A stretch of 9,448 nucleotides of DNA from Thermoplasmata archaeon. Its GTDB lineage: Archaea; Thermoplasmatota; E2; UBA202; JdFR-43. Position 1 is the stretch's first letter, and the number at the start of each line of letters is the position of its first letter. The stretch covers positions 1 to 9,448 of the forward strand of contig JAGGYX010000105.1 of NCBI GenBank assembly GCA_021162305.1, in the 5' to 3' direction. The notes beneath the pieces are model-generated. The model worked only from the letters and a program-made list of their open reading frames with translations. It made no database searches and was not told the origin of the DNA. Below are positions 1-7,779 of the stretch, one piece after another. The position numbers and the translations under genes are program-made.

Positions 1-250
1 TATTTATCCCTTTAAGCCCTTTCTCTTTCAACTCTGGAATTTCTTCATATGTTATTGCTTTGTTCATGCATATTTTGCCACAGAGCCCGCAACCAATACA
101 TTTATCCAAATCATTGGAATGAAAACCCCTTAAAATATCCGTGGGCAATTTTTTTCCTTCCATATCTACATGCTCTTCGTATGGATATTTGATTGTATGC
201 GGTTTCTTTGCAAGATGCTTCCACGCCTTTAAAGGCTTTAATATACTCAT
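1..250 (-). CDS. mbxN: MbxN, NuoI-like 4Fe-4S ferredoxin subunit (partial, runs off left edge)
   Basis: This is the first 83 residues of a polyferredoxin subunit of the NuoI/MbhN family, which carries electrons from ferredoxin through two [4Fe-4S] clusters towards MbxJ in the cytoplasmic arm. The N-terminus (MSILKPLKAWKHL) is typical of the amphipathic start of NuoI-type subunits. The first cluster motif is visible as C51, C54, C57 and C61 (CIGCGLCGKIC), a CxxCxxCxxxC pattern; the last Cys is followed by Met rather than the usual Pro. The second cluster motif must lie beyond the window. The start is fixed by AGGTGAT, which overlaps the stop of mbxL and ends three bases before the ATG. It begins four bases after mbxL, as the last recognised gene of the operon in the window. 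Identification is firm at family level; the Mbx label rests on the operon context. Confidence 0.9.
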   Translation of the reverse strand, partial: MSILKPLKAWKHLAKKPHTIKYPYEEHVDMEGKKLPTDILRGFHSNDLDKCIGCGLCGKICMNKAITYEEIPELKEKGLKGIN

Positions 251-254
251 CTTA

Positions 255-1379
255 TCACCTTTCTATATCAGGAGGACAAATATCGAGACTGAATAAAATC
301 TGGCTCACGTCCGCAATATTTGCCCCTTTTAGCAATCTTTCAGCAACATTTATTCCGTGCGTGTAGCTTGGTCCGCGAACATGAACCCTTACAGGTTTGA
401 GTTCCCCATCACTTACAACAAAGTAACCAAATTCACCTTTGCTACTCTCCACCCTTGCAAAAGCATAACCAGCTGGAACTTTCCAGCGTAACCAGTTAGG
501 ATGCTTCAATATATGCTCTCCTTCTGGCATCTTTTTCAAGGCCTGTCTTATGATTGCTATACTCTGCTCTATTTCAAGGCGTCGAATTAACATACGAGTA
601 TAAACATCGCCTGCCTCATGAGTATCGAATTTTCCTAAATCAGGATATGAAACAATATCAAAATCAATTTCATCATATGCGGCATATGGTTCAAGTTTTC
701 GAACATCGTAGCCATAGCCGCAAGCCCTTAAATTCGGCCCACTCACGCCCCATTCTATTGCTTTGTCACATGGAATCTTTCCCACACCAATTGCCCTATC
801 AAAAAATATGCGATTTTCAAACAGAACATCATCATATAATTCAAGCCTTTTTTCTATGTAAGATAACGTTTTTTCAATAAGCTTTGGAAGCCCAGCAGGC
901 ATATCCCAGCGCACGCCGCCTGGCCATATATAAATATGGTAAATCCTCGCTCCTGTAAGCTGCTCAAATATGTCAAGAATATAATCTCGATCGCCTAAGC
1001 TCCATTGTGGAATGGTATAAATTCCAATGCTTCCTGCGTAGCTTCCGATAGCCATTAAATATGCTGCTATTCTTGCAAGCTCAAGGACAATGGTGCGAAT
1101 ATATTTTGCTCTTTCTGGAATTTCCCAATCCATTAATTGCTCAACTGCCATTGAATATGCTGCTTCATTGACATCCGGCTCTGGAACGCAAATTCTGCAT
1201 ACTAAAGGAATATTCTGCATCCATAAACGGGATTCCATTAGCCTTTCAAAGCCACGATGAAGGCAGCCAACATTGCATTCTGCTTTTGTTACAGTGTCAC
1301 CATCCACCCATAAATGGTACATCATGTTTCCAGTTATGCCAGGATGCTGCGGACCGATAAACAACTCATATTCCTTCAT
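255..1379 (-). CDS. mbxL: MbxL, catalytic large subunit (NuoD / NiFe-hydrogenase large-subunit family) with a three-Cys site
   Basis: Large subunit (374 aa) of the cytoplasmic electron-transfer arm. The family signatures GPQHPG (residues 9-14) and GCLHRG (38-43) match NuoD/MbhL proteins. The N-terminal metal motif is C61-R-I-C64 followed by VPEPD. The C-terminal motif reads D366-I-C368-P-P-D371-I-E-R374, so the last hydrogenase cysteine is Asp. Three cysteines remain, which fits the site-differentiated [4Fe-4S] cluster described for Mbs and does not fit a NiFe centre. The protein stops at the Arg/His position of the hydrogenase motif and has no C-terminal extension for a maturation protease. 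It therefore most likely passes electrons to sulfane sulfur or polysulfide. An ATG six bases upstream (1385) directly abuts GAGGAGG; the ATG at 1379 has six bases of spacing and is preferred. It overlaps mbxK by 14 bases and is followed by mbxN after four bases. Confidence 0.93.
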   Translation of the reverse strand: MKEYELFIGPQHPGITGNMMYHLWVDGDTVTKAECNVGCLHRGFERLMESRLWMQNIPLVCRICVPEPDVNEAAYSMAVEQLMDWEIPERAKYIRTIVLELARIAAYLMAIGSYAGSIGIYTIPQWSLGDRDYILDIFEQLTGARIYHIYIWPGGVRWDMPAGLPKLIEKTLSYIEKRLELYDDVLFENRIFFDRAIGVGKIPCDKAIEWGVSGPNLRACGYGYDVRKLEPYAAYDEIDFDIVSYPDLGKFDTHEAGDVYTRMLIRRLEIEQSIAIIRQALKKMPEGEHILKHPNWLRWKVPAGYAFARVESSKGEFGYFVVSDGELKPVRVHVRGPSYTHGINVAERLLKGANIADVSQILFSLDICPPDIER

Positions 1380-1836
1380 TTTCATCCTCCTCTATGAATG
1401 GTATGCTTTCATATAGCTTGCCAACAAATTTTTCTGAATCAAAATCTTTACGCATTGGTGGAGCATGATGCCAGTTTTCAAGCAGAAATGGAGTGAGACG
1501 ATTGTTTCCATCGAATTCTATCCCATACATTTCATGTATTTCGCGCTCATATGTTTCTATTTGGGGAAAAAGATGACTCATCGATGGCATTGATGCATTG
1601 TTTCTGTTCATCCTGACAGAAAGCATGACATGTTCTTTTACTTCATAACTCCACAAATGATACACAAGCTCAAATTTTTCTTCCTCTAACCAGTCAATGC
1701 ATGAGAGCATTACAAAATGATTGAAGCCATTTTCTTTGAGCTTTTTTATAGCATTTTCAAGCTCATCTGGCATGACTTCGATATAGGCTCTTCCATGCAT
1801 TTCTTTTCCTTTACCAATCAATTCAATACTCTTCAT
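1366..1836 (-). CDS. mbxK: MbxK, NuoC-like (30 kDa) subunit
   Basis: A 156-residue soluble subunit of the NuoC / complex I 30-kDa family. It has a structural role, packing against MbxL in the cytoplasmic arm, and binds no cofactor. The family signature is clear at residues 96-108 (YEREIHEMYGIEF), followed by NNRL and, near the end, PPMRKDF (126-132). The length is close to that of other archaeal K subunits and shorter than bacterial NuoC, which often has extra N-terminal sequence. AGAGGGAG lies just before the ATG as a ribosome site. The gene overlaps mbxJ by 14 bases and mbxL by 14 bases. In many complexes K and L are adjacent or fused, so the order supports the call. Confidence 0.92.
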   Translation of the reverse strand: MKSIELIGKGKEMHGRAYIEVMPDELENAIKKLKENGFNHFVMLSCIDWLEEEKFELVYHLWSYEVKEHVMLSVRMNRNNASMPSMSHLFPQIETYEREIHEMYGIEFDGNNRLTPFLLENWHHAPPMRKDFDSEKFVGKLYESIPFIEEDENEGI

Positions 1837-2359
1837 TTTCTCCCTCTATTTCAAAATTGAAAACTCTTCTTTGATTTTCTTTATATTTATCATAATATTT
1901 CTGGTATTTTTCCCATCCTCTTGCTTTTCCCTCGTCGATCAACTCCATCAATTTAATGAATGCATTTATTATGCCTTCCGGGCGAGGCATACAGCCTGTA
2001 ATGTAAACATCAACAGGAATGTATTTCTCGAGATGCTTTATTGTATTGTATGAATCCCAGTACATACCACCATTTATTGTGCATGAACCAAAAGCGATAA
2101 CATATTTGGGAGATTGCATCTGCTCATATACTTGAATTACTCGGCGTAATGTTTTTACAGTTAGATAGCCTGTTATGAGTAAAACATCTGCCTGGCGAGG
2201 CGTAGCCATAGGAGCTATTCCAAATCTTTCCATGTCATAACGAGAAGTCATAACGGGAGGCATTTCTATTGCTCCGCATCCTGTGCAAAAATGAAGCATC
2301 CATAACGACGCTTTACTTACTTTTATCGCCAGCTTGCTCCATTCCTCATATTTCATCAT
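1823..2359 (-). CDS. mbxJ: MbxJ, NuoB-like [4Fe-4S] small subunit
   Basis: A 178-residue subunit of the NuoB / hydrogenase small-subunit family, carrying the proximal (N2-type) [4Fe-4S] cluster that hands electrons to MbxL. The ligands are visible as C25-T-G-C28-G, GSC93 and GC123-MPRPE. The CxxC spacing of the first pair is the hydrogenase/Mbx form; complex I NuoB has two adjacent cysteines here. The C-terminus after about residue 145 is charged and rich in Lys and Tyr. The longer reading from an ATG at 2383 is less likely because its first codons contain the ribosome site GGTGAT, which lies three bases before the ATG at 2359, the same arrangement as in mbxN. The chosen ATG overlaps the mbxM stop as ATGA. 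Confidence 0.94.
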   Translation of the reverse strand: MMKYEEWSKLAIKVSKASLWMLHFCTGCGAIEMPPVMTSRYDMERFGIAPMATPRQADVLLITGYLTVKTLRRVIQVYEQMQSPKYVIAFGSCTINGGMYWDSYNTIKHLEKYIPVDVYITGCMPRPEGIINAFIKLMELIDEGKARGWEKYQKYYDKYKENQRRVFNFEIEGENEEY

Positions 2360-3312
2360 TTTATCACCAATATATAAACCCATATCAAAGATATGGCAGC
2401 TATAATTGCCTCATATTTCCAGTAAAAGCCGAAAGCCTGCTCTATTCTAAAGCGAGGGAATGAAGCAGCTATGAGTATGGAGAGGATGAATAAAAGGAAA
2501 ATCAATGCAAGCCATACTATGAAATTGATTACGAAAGCAAAATTTCCATGAGCAACAACACCCCCTCCAAGGAATAAATCAACAAAAAGGGTTGTTTCTG
2601 CCACAAGAGCTATAGCTTTGTATAACATTAAGCTGCCCAGATATTTCCCTCCAAACTCAACCATAGGACCGCTTGCTATTTCGTGCGGGGCCACAGGAAT
2701 ATCAAAAGGTTGTTCCATTAACATACCTTGCAGAGCCATATCTGCTGCAAAAGCAGCGAGCATGAAAGGAGGCATTGTTATAGCCCAGCTTTTTACTCCA
2801 TTAATGCTTTGCATTCTTACAATGGTTGCAAGAGATGTTGTATCATAATATATCATTAAAGCTATTAAAGTTATGATAAATGGAAGCTCATATGAAAGCA
2901 TCATAACCAGTGCCCTCATCACGCCGACGCCAGCGTTAGGATTTCCGCTGGCTCCTGCTCCGAGAGCAAAGCCCAGGGCGGGGATGGCAAGCAGGTATAA
3001 AACAAGAAAAGCATCCCCTTCCATGCTTAATAGCTGGACACCTCCAATAGGAAGGAAAAGCAATGTTAGCAATATTCCAGATATTGAGAAAAGTAAAGCC
3101 AAATCAAAAATCCATCCATGGCTTATGTTTGTTTTCTTGCTTAACAATTTTGCAACATCTATGAAATTCTGATAGAAAGGCGGACCAACTCGATTATGAA
3201 CTCTCGCTATAATCTTCCTTCCAATTCCCATGAAAAGCAAGCCAACGCATGTTCCAATTACAGCATATGCAGTCAGTAGAGCTACCTTAATAGCTATTCC
3301 CATTACATCCAT
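2356..3312 (-). CDS. mbxM: MbxM, NuoH-like membrane anchor subunit
   Basis: A 318-residue, multi-spanning membrane protein of the NuoH/MbhM family, which links the redox arm to the ion-pumping arm. Family motifs are RKIIARVHNRVGPP (32-45), the amphipathic segment leading to DVAKLLSKK (52-60), SYELPF (140-145), and the cytoplasmic loop EQPFDIPVAPHE (200-211) followed by VEFGGKYLG (218-226). The segment FPRFRIEQ (285-292) is also typical. The loop has V207 where many relatives have an acidic residue (PFDxxExxxE). The predicted pattern is about eight hydrophobic segments. A GTG at 3321 would give three more residues, but GGGGTGG overlaps it and lies five bases before the ATG at 3312, so the ATG is preferred. 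It overlaps mbxH' by 10 bases and mbxJ by the ATGA junction. Confidence 0.93.
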   Translation of the reverse strand: MDVMGIAIKVALLTAYAVIGTCVGLLFMGIGRKIIARVHNRVGPPFYQNFIDVAKLLSKKTNISHGWIFDLALLFSISGILLTLLFLPIGGVQLLSMEGDAFLVLYLLAIPALGFALGAGASGNPNAGVGVMRALVMMLSYELPFIITLIALMIYYDTTSLATIVRMQSINGVKSWAITMPPFMLAAFAADMALQGMLMEQPFDIPVAPHEIASGPMVEFGGKYLGSLMLYKAIALVAETTLFVDLFLGGGVVAHGNFAFVINFIVWLALIFLLFILSILIAASFPRFRIEQAFGFYWKYEAIIAAISLIWVYILVIK

Positions 3313-5126
3313 ATTAACCACCCCATAACAGCAAGTAGAAATATTACGACATATATTGCATAATCCTGGACAAATCCCGTGTATATTCTCCTTATTCCAT
3401 TGGACAGAATTCCTATGCCCTTGTATATCTTTTCAAAATAATATGTGGCTCCAGGCTCAAAATATGGAAGCACAACACCTTTCAATGGTTTGTAAAAGTT
3501 ATGAGCAGCATGCATAGATGGATTATGAAATTCATATGGCTCGCCAGCAAGATAATTGTCTTCAAAGCTTGTTATGCGATGCTTCCTTGCCTTATATATA
3601 ATAAATGCTGGAACCATAGCAGCAATCAAAGTAATCAAGACAGCCATGCTGTTATACTTTGCCAGACTTGTTTCAATTGCAAATTTTGTATGAGCTATGC
3701 TTTCTATGCCAGAATTGCTCAAAGCTGGCTTCATTAAATCAAGCATATAGCCTGGAAAAACAACAAATATAATCAATGGCAACATGAGAATAAACATTGC
3801 TGCAATCATGCTTTTAGGAGCTTCCTTAACATCTGGATATCGATTTTCACCCAAAAACACACCATATAGAATGCGGAATGAATAAAGAAAGGCACCAACG
3901 CCTGCTATTAGCATGAGAGGAGCGATAAAAACGTACTTTTGCTGGATTGCAGCCTCATACAACAACCATTTTGCAGCAAACCCACTTGTTATTGGAATAG
4001 CAGCTAAAGCAAATATTGCAAATAAAGCAGCTAAAAAGGTGAGAGGCATTCTGTATGCCAAGCCGCCAAGCTCACTTATTTTCCACTTGCCAGTGCGATA
4101 TGCTACTGCGCCGGCTGCGAGGAAAAGCACTGCTTTAAAAAATGCATGATTGAATGCTTGAAATAGTGCTCCTGTAATTGCTAAAGGGGTTCCAATCCCA
4201 AAACCAATTGCAATGTAACCAAGCTGTCCTATTGAAGAGTAAGCCAACAGCTTTCTCAAGTCGTCTTGCATTATCGCCAGCATCGTTGCAACAAATGCTG
4301 AAAGAGAACCAACTACAGCAAGGAGATAATTCCATGCTACATTGGGAGTATAATTTTGCAAAATTTTAACCCCATTCAAAGTAAAGAGGAATAAAAACAT
4401 TCCATAGTAGCCGAGTTTGCTTAAGCCTCCAGACAGAAAAGCAACAAATGGTTCATCGCTCTTCGAGTAAACAAAAGGAGCCCATGCATGCAATGGCATC
4501 AAAACTGATTTAACAGAAAATCCTATTATGAGAGAAGCGATTGCAATAAATCCATAGATGCCATTTATTCTTCCAATATCTGAAAGGAGTAATGAAAAAT
4601 TCTCGTGCCACAATATCATCAATCCAAAAAGTATGGCGAATGCTGAAAATACTGAGAAAATAAGGTAGCTTATTATTGCTTCTTTATCTCTGCTTCTGTA
4701 AACAAGCAGGAATGATGACCATGACATAATTTCCCAGAACAGGAATAGAGATAGCATATCTTTAGAGAGCAATATGCCAAAAGTGGATGCAAAAGCAAAA
4801 AGCATGAATGGATAGAATCCATCATTTTCTTTAAAGAATGAATAAGAATAAAGCATTATTAATGGAAATAAAGGTAAAATCATGAGTGCAAAAAACCATG
4901 ACAATGGTGTAATTCCAAGGTGCAATGTTATTCCTGCCACGCTTATATTCATCTGCCTTTCTATCCCAAAGCTTATTGTTTTGAAACCAAAATTATTTGC
5001 CCAGTCAATCAATGCAAATAATGGAAGGATGGATATGAAGCCTGCTATAATGGAAGCTATTTTCTTTCCAACAAAAAATGTTATTATTGCTGCAATAATC
5101 AACTCTGCAAATATTATGTCGAGCAT
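3303..5126 (-). CDS. MbxH', NuoL-like antiporter subunit (second ion pump)
   Basis: A 607-residue membrane protein of the NuoL/MrpA family, the second antiporter-like subunit that distinguishes Mbx/Mbs (H plus H') from Mbh (H only). The expected pump residues are all present: E132 in the TM5 segment (FLFWEIMS), K206 before PLHAWAP, K237 (LSKLGYYG), H327 and K331 (NHAFFKAVLF), and K386 in the TM12 segment (GFAAKW). After the last antiporter helix, residues 512-580 form a polar stretch, and the protein ends in a hydrophobic segment (590-606). This C-terminal layout agrees with the extra helix that in NuoL-like subunits braces the membrane arm. GGGGGTGG four bases before the ATG is a strong ribosome site. 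One base separates it from mbxH; it overlaps mbxM by 10 bases. The gene is conventionally written mbxH'. Confidence 0.92.
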   Translation of the reverse strand: MLDIIFAELIIAAIITFFVGKKIASIIAGFISILPLFALIDWANNFGFKTISFGIERQMNISVAGITLHLGITPLSWFFALMILPLFPLIMLYSYSFFKENDGFYPFMLFAFASTFGILLSKDMLSLFLFWEIMSWSSFLLVYRSRDKEAIISYLIFSVFSAFAILFGLMILWHENFSLLLSDIGRINGIYGFIAIASLIIGFSVKSVLMPLHAWAPFVYSKSDEPFVAFLSGGLSKLGYYGMFLFLFTLNGVKILQNYTPNVAWNYLLAVVGSLSAFVATMLAIMQDDLRKLLAYSSIGQLGYIAIGFGIGTPLAITGALFQAFNHAFFKAVLFLAAGAVAYRTGKWKISELGGLAYRMPLTFLAALFAIFALAAIPITSGFAAKWLLYEAAIQQKYVFIAPLMLIAGVGAFLYSFRILYGVFLGENRYPDVKEAPKSMIAAMFILMLPLIIFVVFPGYMLDLMKPALSNSGIESIAHTKFAIETSLAKYNSMAVLITLIAAMVPAFIIYKARKHRITSFEDNYLAGEPYEFHNPSMHAAHNFYKPLKGVVLPYFEPGATYYFEKIYKGIGILSNGIRRIYTGFVQDYAIYVVIFLLAVMGWLIWM

Positions 5127-5127
5127 T

Positions 5128-6474
5128 TTACCACCCCCATAATGGCAATGAAGCCATTTTATATGCTATTGGCAACAAACCAAGCAATATGGTGAATGAA
5201 ACCATTACCACCATAGCAACTTTATATCTCAAATTCAATTTGCTTTCATTCCCCATGCTTTTATGCAAATATCTTGCAAAATATCCCGCTTCCACTATTC
5301 CAGCAAAGAATACAAGCATTATGACAAGCCATAACTTTTCATTAATTGCAGCAAGCATCAGATACCATTTTCCCCAAAAGCCTGCAAGAGGGGGCATTCC
5401 TATAATGCTAAGCACGCCAACTATGCCAGTATATTTGCATGCCGCTCCGCCCATCGAAGGGCTTCTTGAAAGGAGAAATAAAGAGGACTTGGCAGATGCA
5501 TGACTTATTATTAAAAAGAAGGCTGCAATCAATGCATTTTGTATATTCTGACTTGCAAGGCTGAAGGCAATCAATATCAAACCCATCTGTCCTATGGAAG
5601 AATATGCAAGCATCCTTTTTACATCTTCCTGCATGAATGCAGCAAGCTCTCCTATAACGAGCGTTACTACACCAACATACAATGCTATTTCATAGGTGGC
5701 ATGGAAAGGAAATATTACCATCATTATCCTTGCTATGGCATAAATGGCAGCTTTAGAAGGACCAAATGAAAGCAATGATGCAACCCCGCTACTGGCTCCT
5801 TGGTAGGCGGCAGGCACCCATCCATTTAGTGGAAATATCTCCGCTTCAACGCCTATTCCTGTCAAAAGCAATGCAAATGATGCCCATTTTATTTTTTCAT
5901 CCATGCTTGATATTCTGGCGGCGATATCATATATGTTCAGAGTCTTGAGCTGGCTGTAAATAAGGGCTATTCCCATTAAAATGAATATTGATGCAATAGA
6001 ACCAAGAACCATATATTTTATTGCCCCTTCTATTGCTTTCTCATCTTTCTTTCCCGCTATTAAAGCATAGCTTGCAACAGCAGTTATTTCAAAAAATATA
6101 AACATGTTGAATATATCTCCCGTTAGAACAATACCAGTTGAACCTGCTATGGCAAGCAAGTAAAGCATTGAAAATTTATAATTCCATTCTTTCCCAATTG
6201 CAATGAAATTTATGAAAGCAAATAAGTTAATCAGTAATGCAAGCATGGCAGAAAGGGCATCGACAGCAAGAAATATGCCTACCGGCGGTTTAAATCCTGC
6301 TATCATTTCATAAATTTTCCCATGTGAATAAATGTAGGAAAACATTCCTATGGCATAGCCCATGTTGAATGCCATCGCTCCCGCTGCAATGGCAAAGCCA
6401 TATTTTTTGGCGAGAGGTATTATAAATGCTGCAATTAATGGAATGGCTATAAGCAAAACAGGATGCACTACCAT
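5128..6474 (-). CDS. mbxH: MbxH, MnhD/NuoM-N-like antiporter subunit
   Basis: A 448-residue, roughly 14-helix membrane protein of the proton-conducting antiporter family (Pfam Proton_antipo_M). The TM5 glutamate is E129 (MFIFFEI), the TM8 lysine K241 (GPSKAAIYA), the TM11 pair H325/K329 (SHASAKSS) and the TM12 lysine K369 (GFWGKW). At the TM7 position, where NuoM has Lys before PLHxWLP, this protein reads GVE210-A-E212-IFPLNGWVP, so Lys is replaced by Glu; this may be a subfamily trait. The protein is slightly shorter than NuoM. It probably couples ion movement across the membrane to electron flow in MbxJ/L. GGAGGGATGAA precedes the ATG; the gene overlaps mbxG by seven bases and precedes mbxH' by one base. 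Confidence 0.92.
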   Translation of the reverse strand: MVVHPVLLIAIPLIAAFIIPLAKKYGFAIAAGAMAFNMGYAIGMFSYIYSHGKIYEMIAGFKPPVGIFLAVDALSAMLALLINLFAFINFIAIGKEWNYKFSMLYLLAIAGSTGIVLTGDIFNMFIFFEITAVASYALIAGKKDEKAIEGAIKYMVLGSIASIFILMGIALIYSQLKTLNIYDIAARISSMDEKIKWASFALLLTGIGVEAEIFPLNGWVPAAYQGASSGVASLLSFGPSKAAIYAIARIMMVIFPFHATYEIALYVGVVTLVIGELAAFMQEDVKRMLAYSSIGQMGLILIAFSLASQNIQNALIAAFFLIISHASAKSSLFLLSRSPSMGGAACKYTGIVGVLSIIGMPPLAGFWGKWYLMLAAINEKLWLVIMLVFFAGIVEAGYFARYLHKSMGNESKLNLRYKVAMVVMVSFTILLGLLPIAYKMASLPLWGW

Positions 6475-6812
6475 TTCATCCCTCCTTTGTATTCCAAGCT
6501 ACCTTTCTTTTCATAATATGAAATTAGCATAGCTATGGCAAGAGCAGTAACAGATAGTCCAATTACTATTGCAGTTAAAACCAGAGCTTGTGGTAATGGG
6601 TCAACATATTTTGTAAAATTTGCATTTTCTATGGGAGCTGTTCCTTCTGGCACATATCCAATTGTTATCAAAAGTAAGTTAACACCTGTTTCCATTATTG
6701 ATAGCGAGATAAAAATTTTCATTAGATTACGCTTTGAAACCACTCCATATAAGCCGATAGAAAGCAAGGCTGCAACTGCAATATAACATGGTGTAACCAA
6801 GGCATAATTCAT
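6468..6812 (-). CDS. mbxG: MbxG, MnhC/NuoK-like subunit
   Basis: A small (114 aa), three-helix membrane protein of the MnhC/MrpC/NuoK family, part of the Mrp-like ion-translocating module. The conserved glutamate in the second helix is E41 (SIMETGVNLLLI). The third helix is preceded by the hallmark DPLPQALVLTAIVIG motif of MrpC proteins (residues 72-86). Length matches the family (about 110-120). GGAGGTGG lies four bases before the ATG, one of the strongest ribosome sites in the window. The start overlaps the stop of mbxF as ATGA, and the end overlaps mbxH by seven bases. Confidence 0.94.
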   Translation of the reverse strand: MNYALVTPCYIAVAALLSIGLYGVVSKRNLMKIFISLSIMETGVNLLLITIGYVPEGTAPIENANFTKYVDPLPQALVLTAIVIGLSVTALAIAMLISYYEKKGSLEYKGGMKW

Positions 6813-7537
6813 TTTTCCACCTCCTTCAATTTCTGAACAATCGAAGAAAGCTCAGAGCCAACTTTGAATCCAATTGCTATATATATAAGAGGTATTATGT
6901 CTGCACTCAAAAGATAGCCTGGCTTACCAATTGGAATAAAATTTTGGAGGAATGACGTTGCAAAAAGCAAGCCAAGCAAGCCAATTATGACGAATATTGA
7001 GCCAGCCATGCTCTCGCTATATGAAAGGCTTTTCTCTCTAACAAAAAATTCTGGATATGCAAGCATCATGAGCAGGAAGCCCGATGCGATGACGCTCCCA
7101 CCAGGAAATCCGCCGCCTGGCGTTAGATGGCCATGGATGAAAATATAGGCCCCTGTTAGCAGTGCAAATGGAAGAACAAGCTTTGAACCTTCTTTTAATA
7201 TTAAATTTGCCTCTCTTTTTTTCAATTTTTTGTATACATGATACAAAAGGAATGAAACTCCTGTAGCTGACGTAAATAACACTGTTACTTCTCCCAAAGT
7301 ATCGAAGCCACGATATTCAACAACTATGGCTGTTACGGCATTGATTGCACCAGTTTCATTTTTTGTTTCCTTTATATAATGGCTTGGAACACTTTCATTT
7401 GCTAAGCTTCCATTTACTGGATTTTTGTAATAATAATTGCTTCCTTCATAGTCATTATATGAGGCAAGTTGCATGAATATGCCAATGGAAAAAGCGAAGA
7501 ATATGATTGCTATTGCCGCTCCAGCATATCTCCTCAT
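6809..7537 (-). CDS. MbxF, fused MbhE + MnhB-domain membrane subunit
   Basis: A 242-residue protein joining two parts that are separate genes in mbh operons. Residues 1-100 resemble MbhE: a membrane helix (5-24), an extracytoplasmic Asn/Tyr/Ser-rich loop, then the conserved NETGAINAVTAIVVEYRG segment (60-77) and GFDTLGE. Residues 118-242 are an MnhB domain with the hallmark HGHLTPGGGFPGG (135-147) and about four helices. The fused form agrees with the 13-gene mbx layout, in which no separate E gene is present. The loop at 24-62 has three N-x-S/T sites (N42, N47, N60), possible glycosylation sites if exposed outside. A GTG at 7546 would add three residues, but GAGGTGG overlaps it and lies five bases before the ATG at 7537, which forms an ATGA junction with mbxD. 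It overlaps mbxG likewise. Confidence 0.91.
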   Translation of the reverse strand: MRRYAGAAIAIIFFAFSIGIFMQLASYNDYEGSNYYYKNPVNGSLANESVPSHYIKETKNETGAINAVTAIVVEYRGFDTLGEVTVLFTSATGVSFLLYHVYKKLKKREANLILKEGSKLVLPFALLTGAYIFIHGHLTPGGGFPGGSVIASGFLLMMLAYPEFFVREKSLSYSESMAGSIFVIIGLLGLLFATSFLQNFIPIGKPGYLLSADIIPLIYIAIGFKVGSELSSIVQKLKEVEK

Positions 7538-7779
7538 TCTTCCCACCTCTTTGTTTTTCCTATTGCGTAAACAAATACTGCCATTGTTAAACCAGCTCCT
7601 ATTGAAGCTTCAGTTATTGCAACATCAGGAGCCTGCAAAACAAGAAACATTATGGAAACAACGAGACTTGCTATCCCCATGGCGATGGCAGAGGAAAGCA
7701 AATCTTTTGTCTCAACGGCGTATATTGCAGCCACAATTGCAAGAATAGCAATAATCCATGCTATGATAACGAGCATCAT
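7534..7779 (-). CDS. mbxD: MbxD, DUF4040 / MbhD-like subunit
   Basis: An 81-residue protein of three hydrophobic segments, related to MbhD (DUF4040) and to the part of MrpA that resembles NuoJ. The diagnostic segment is QAPDVAITEASIGAGL (residues 49-64), with E57 buried in the membrane and thought in the family to take part in proton transfer. The length is normal for stand-alone MbhD-type subunits. Two ATG codons lie in tandem (7779 and 7776); GGGGAGAGG precedes them, and the first forms an ATGA overlap with mbxC. It overlaps mbxF at its end in the same way. Confidence 0.92.
   Translation of the reverse strand: MMLVIIAWIIAILAIVAAIYAVETKDLLSSAIAMGIASLVVSIMFLVLQAPDVAITEASIGAGLTMAVFVYAIGKTKRWEE

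Noticed and set aside
255..1379. Reading the operon as an energy-converting NiFe hydrogenase (Mbh/Ech).
   Set aside because: MbxL lacks the fourth Ni ligand and the cleavable tail, the first motif is CRICVPEPD, and the operon has two antiporter subunits and a fused EF gene, all features of Mbx/Mbs.
2360..2383. Longer mbxJ starting at the ATG at 2383.
   Set aside because: The added codons contain the GGTGAT ribosome site, and the ATG at 2359 has the same spacing as in mbxN and forms an ATGA junction.
1366..5126. Reading the operon as complex I (Nuo) or Fpo.
   Set aside because: MbxJ has the CxxC pair rather than adjacent cysteines, MbxL keeps three metal-site cysteines that NuoD has lost, and MnhB/E/F/G-type subunits are present.
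3501..5769. Plus-strand open frames of 76-104 codons inside mbxH' and mbxH.
   Set aside because: They are antisense to clearly conserved genes, show no family motif and have no ribosome site or promoter; they are shadows of the real coding frames.
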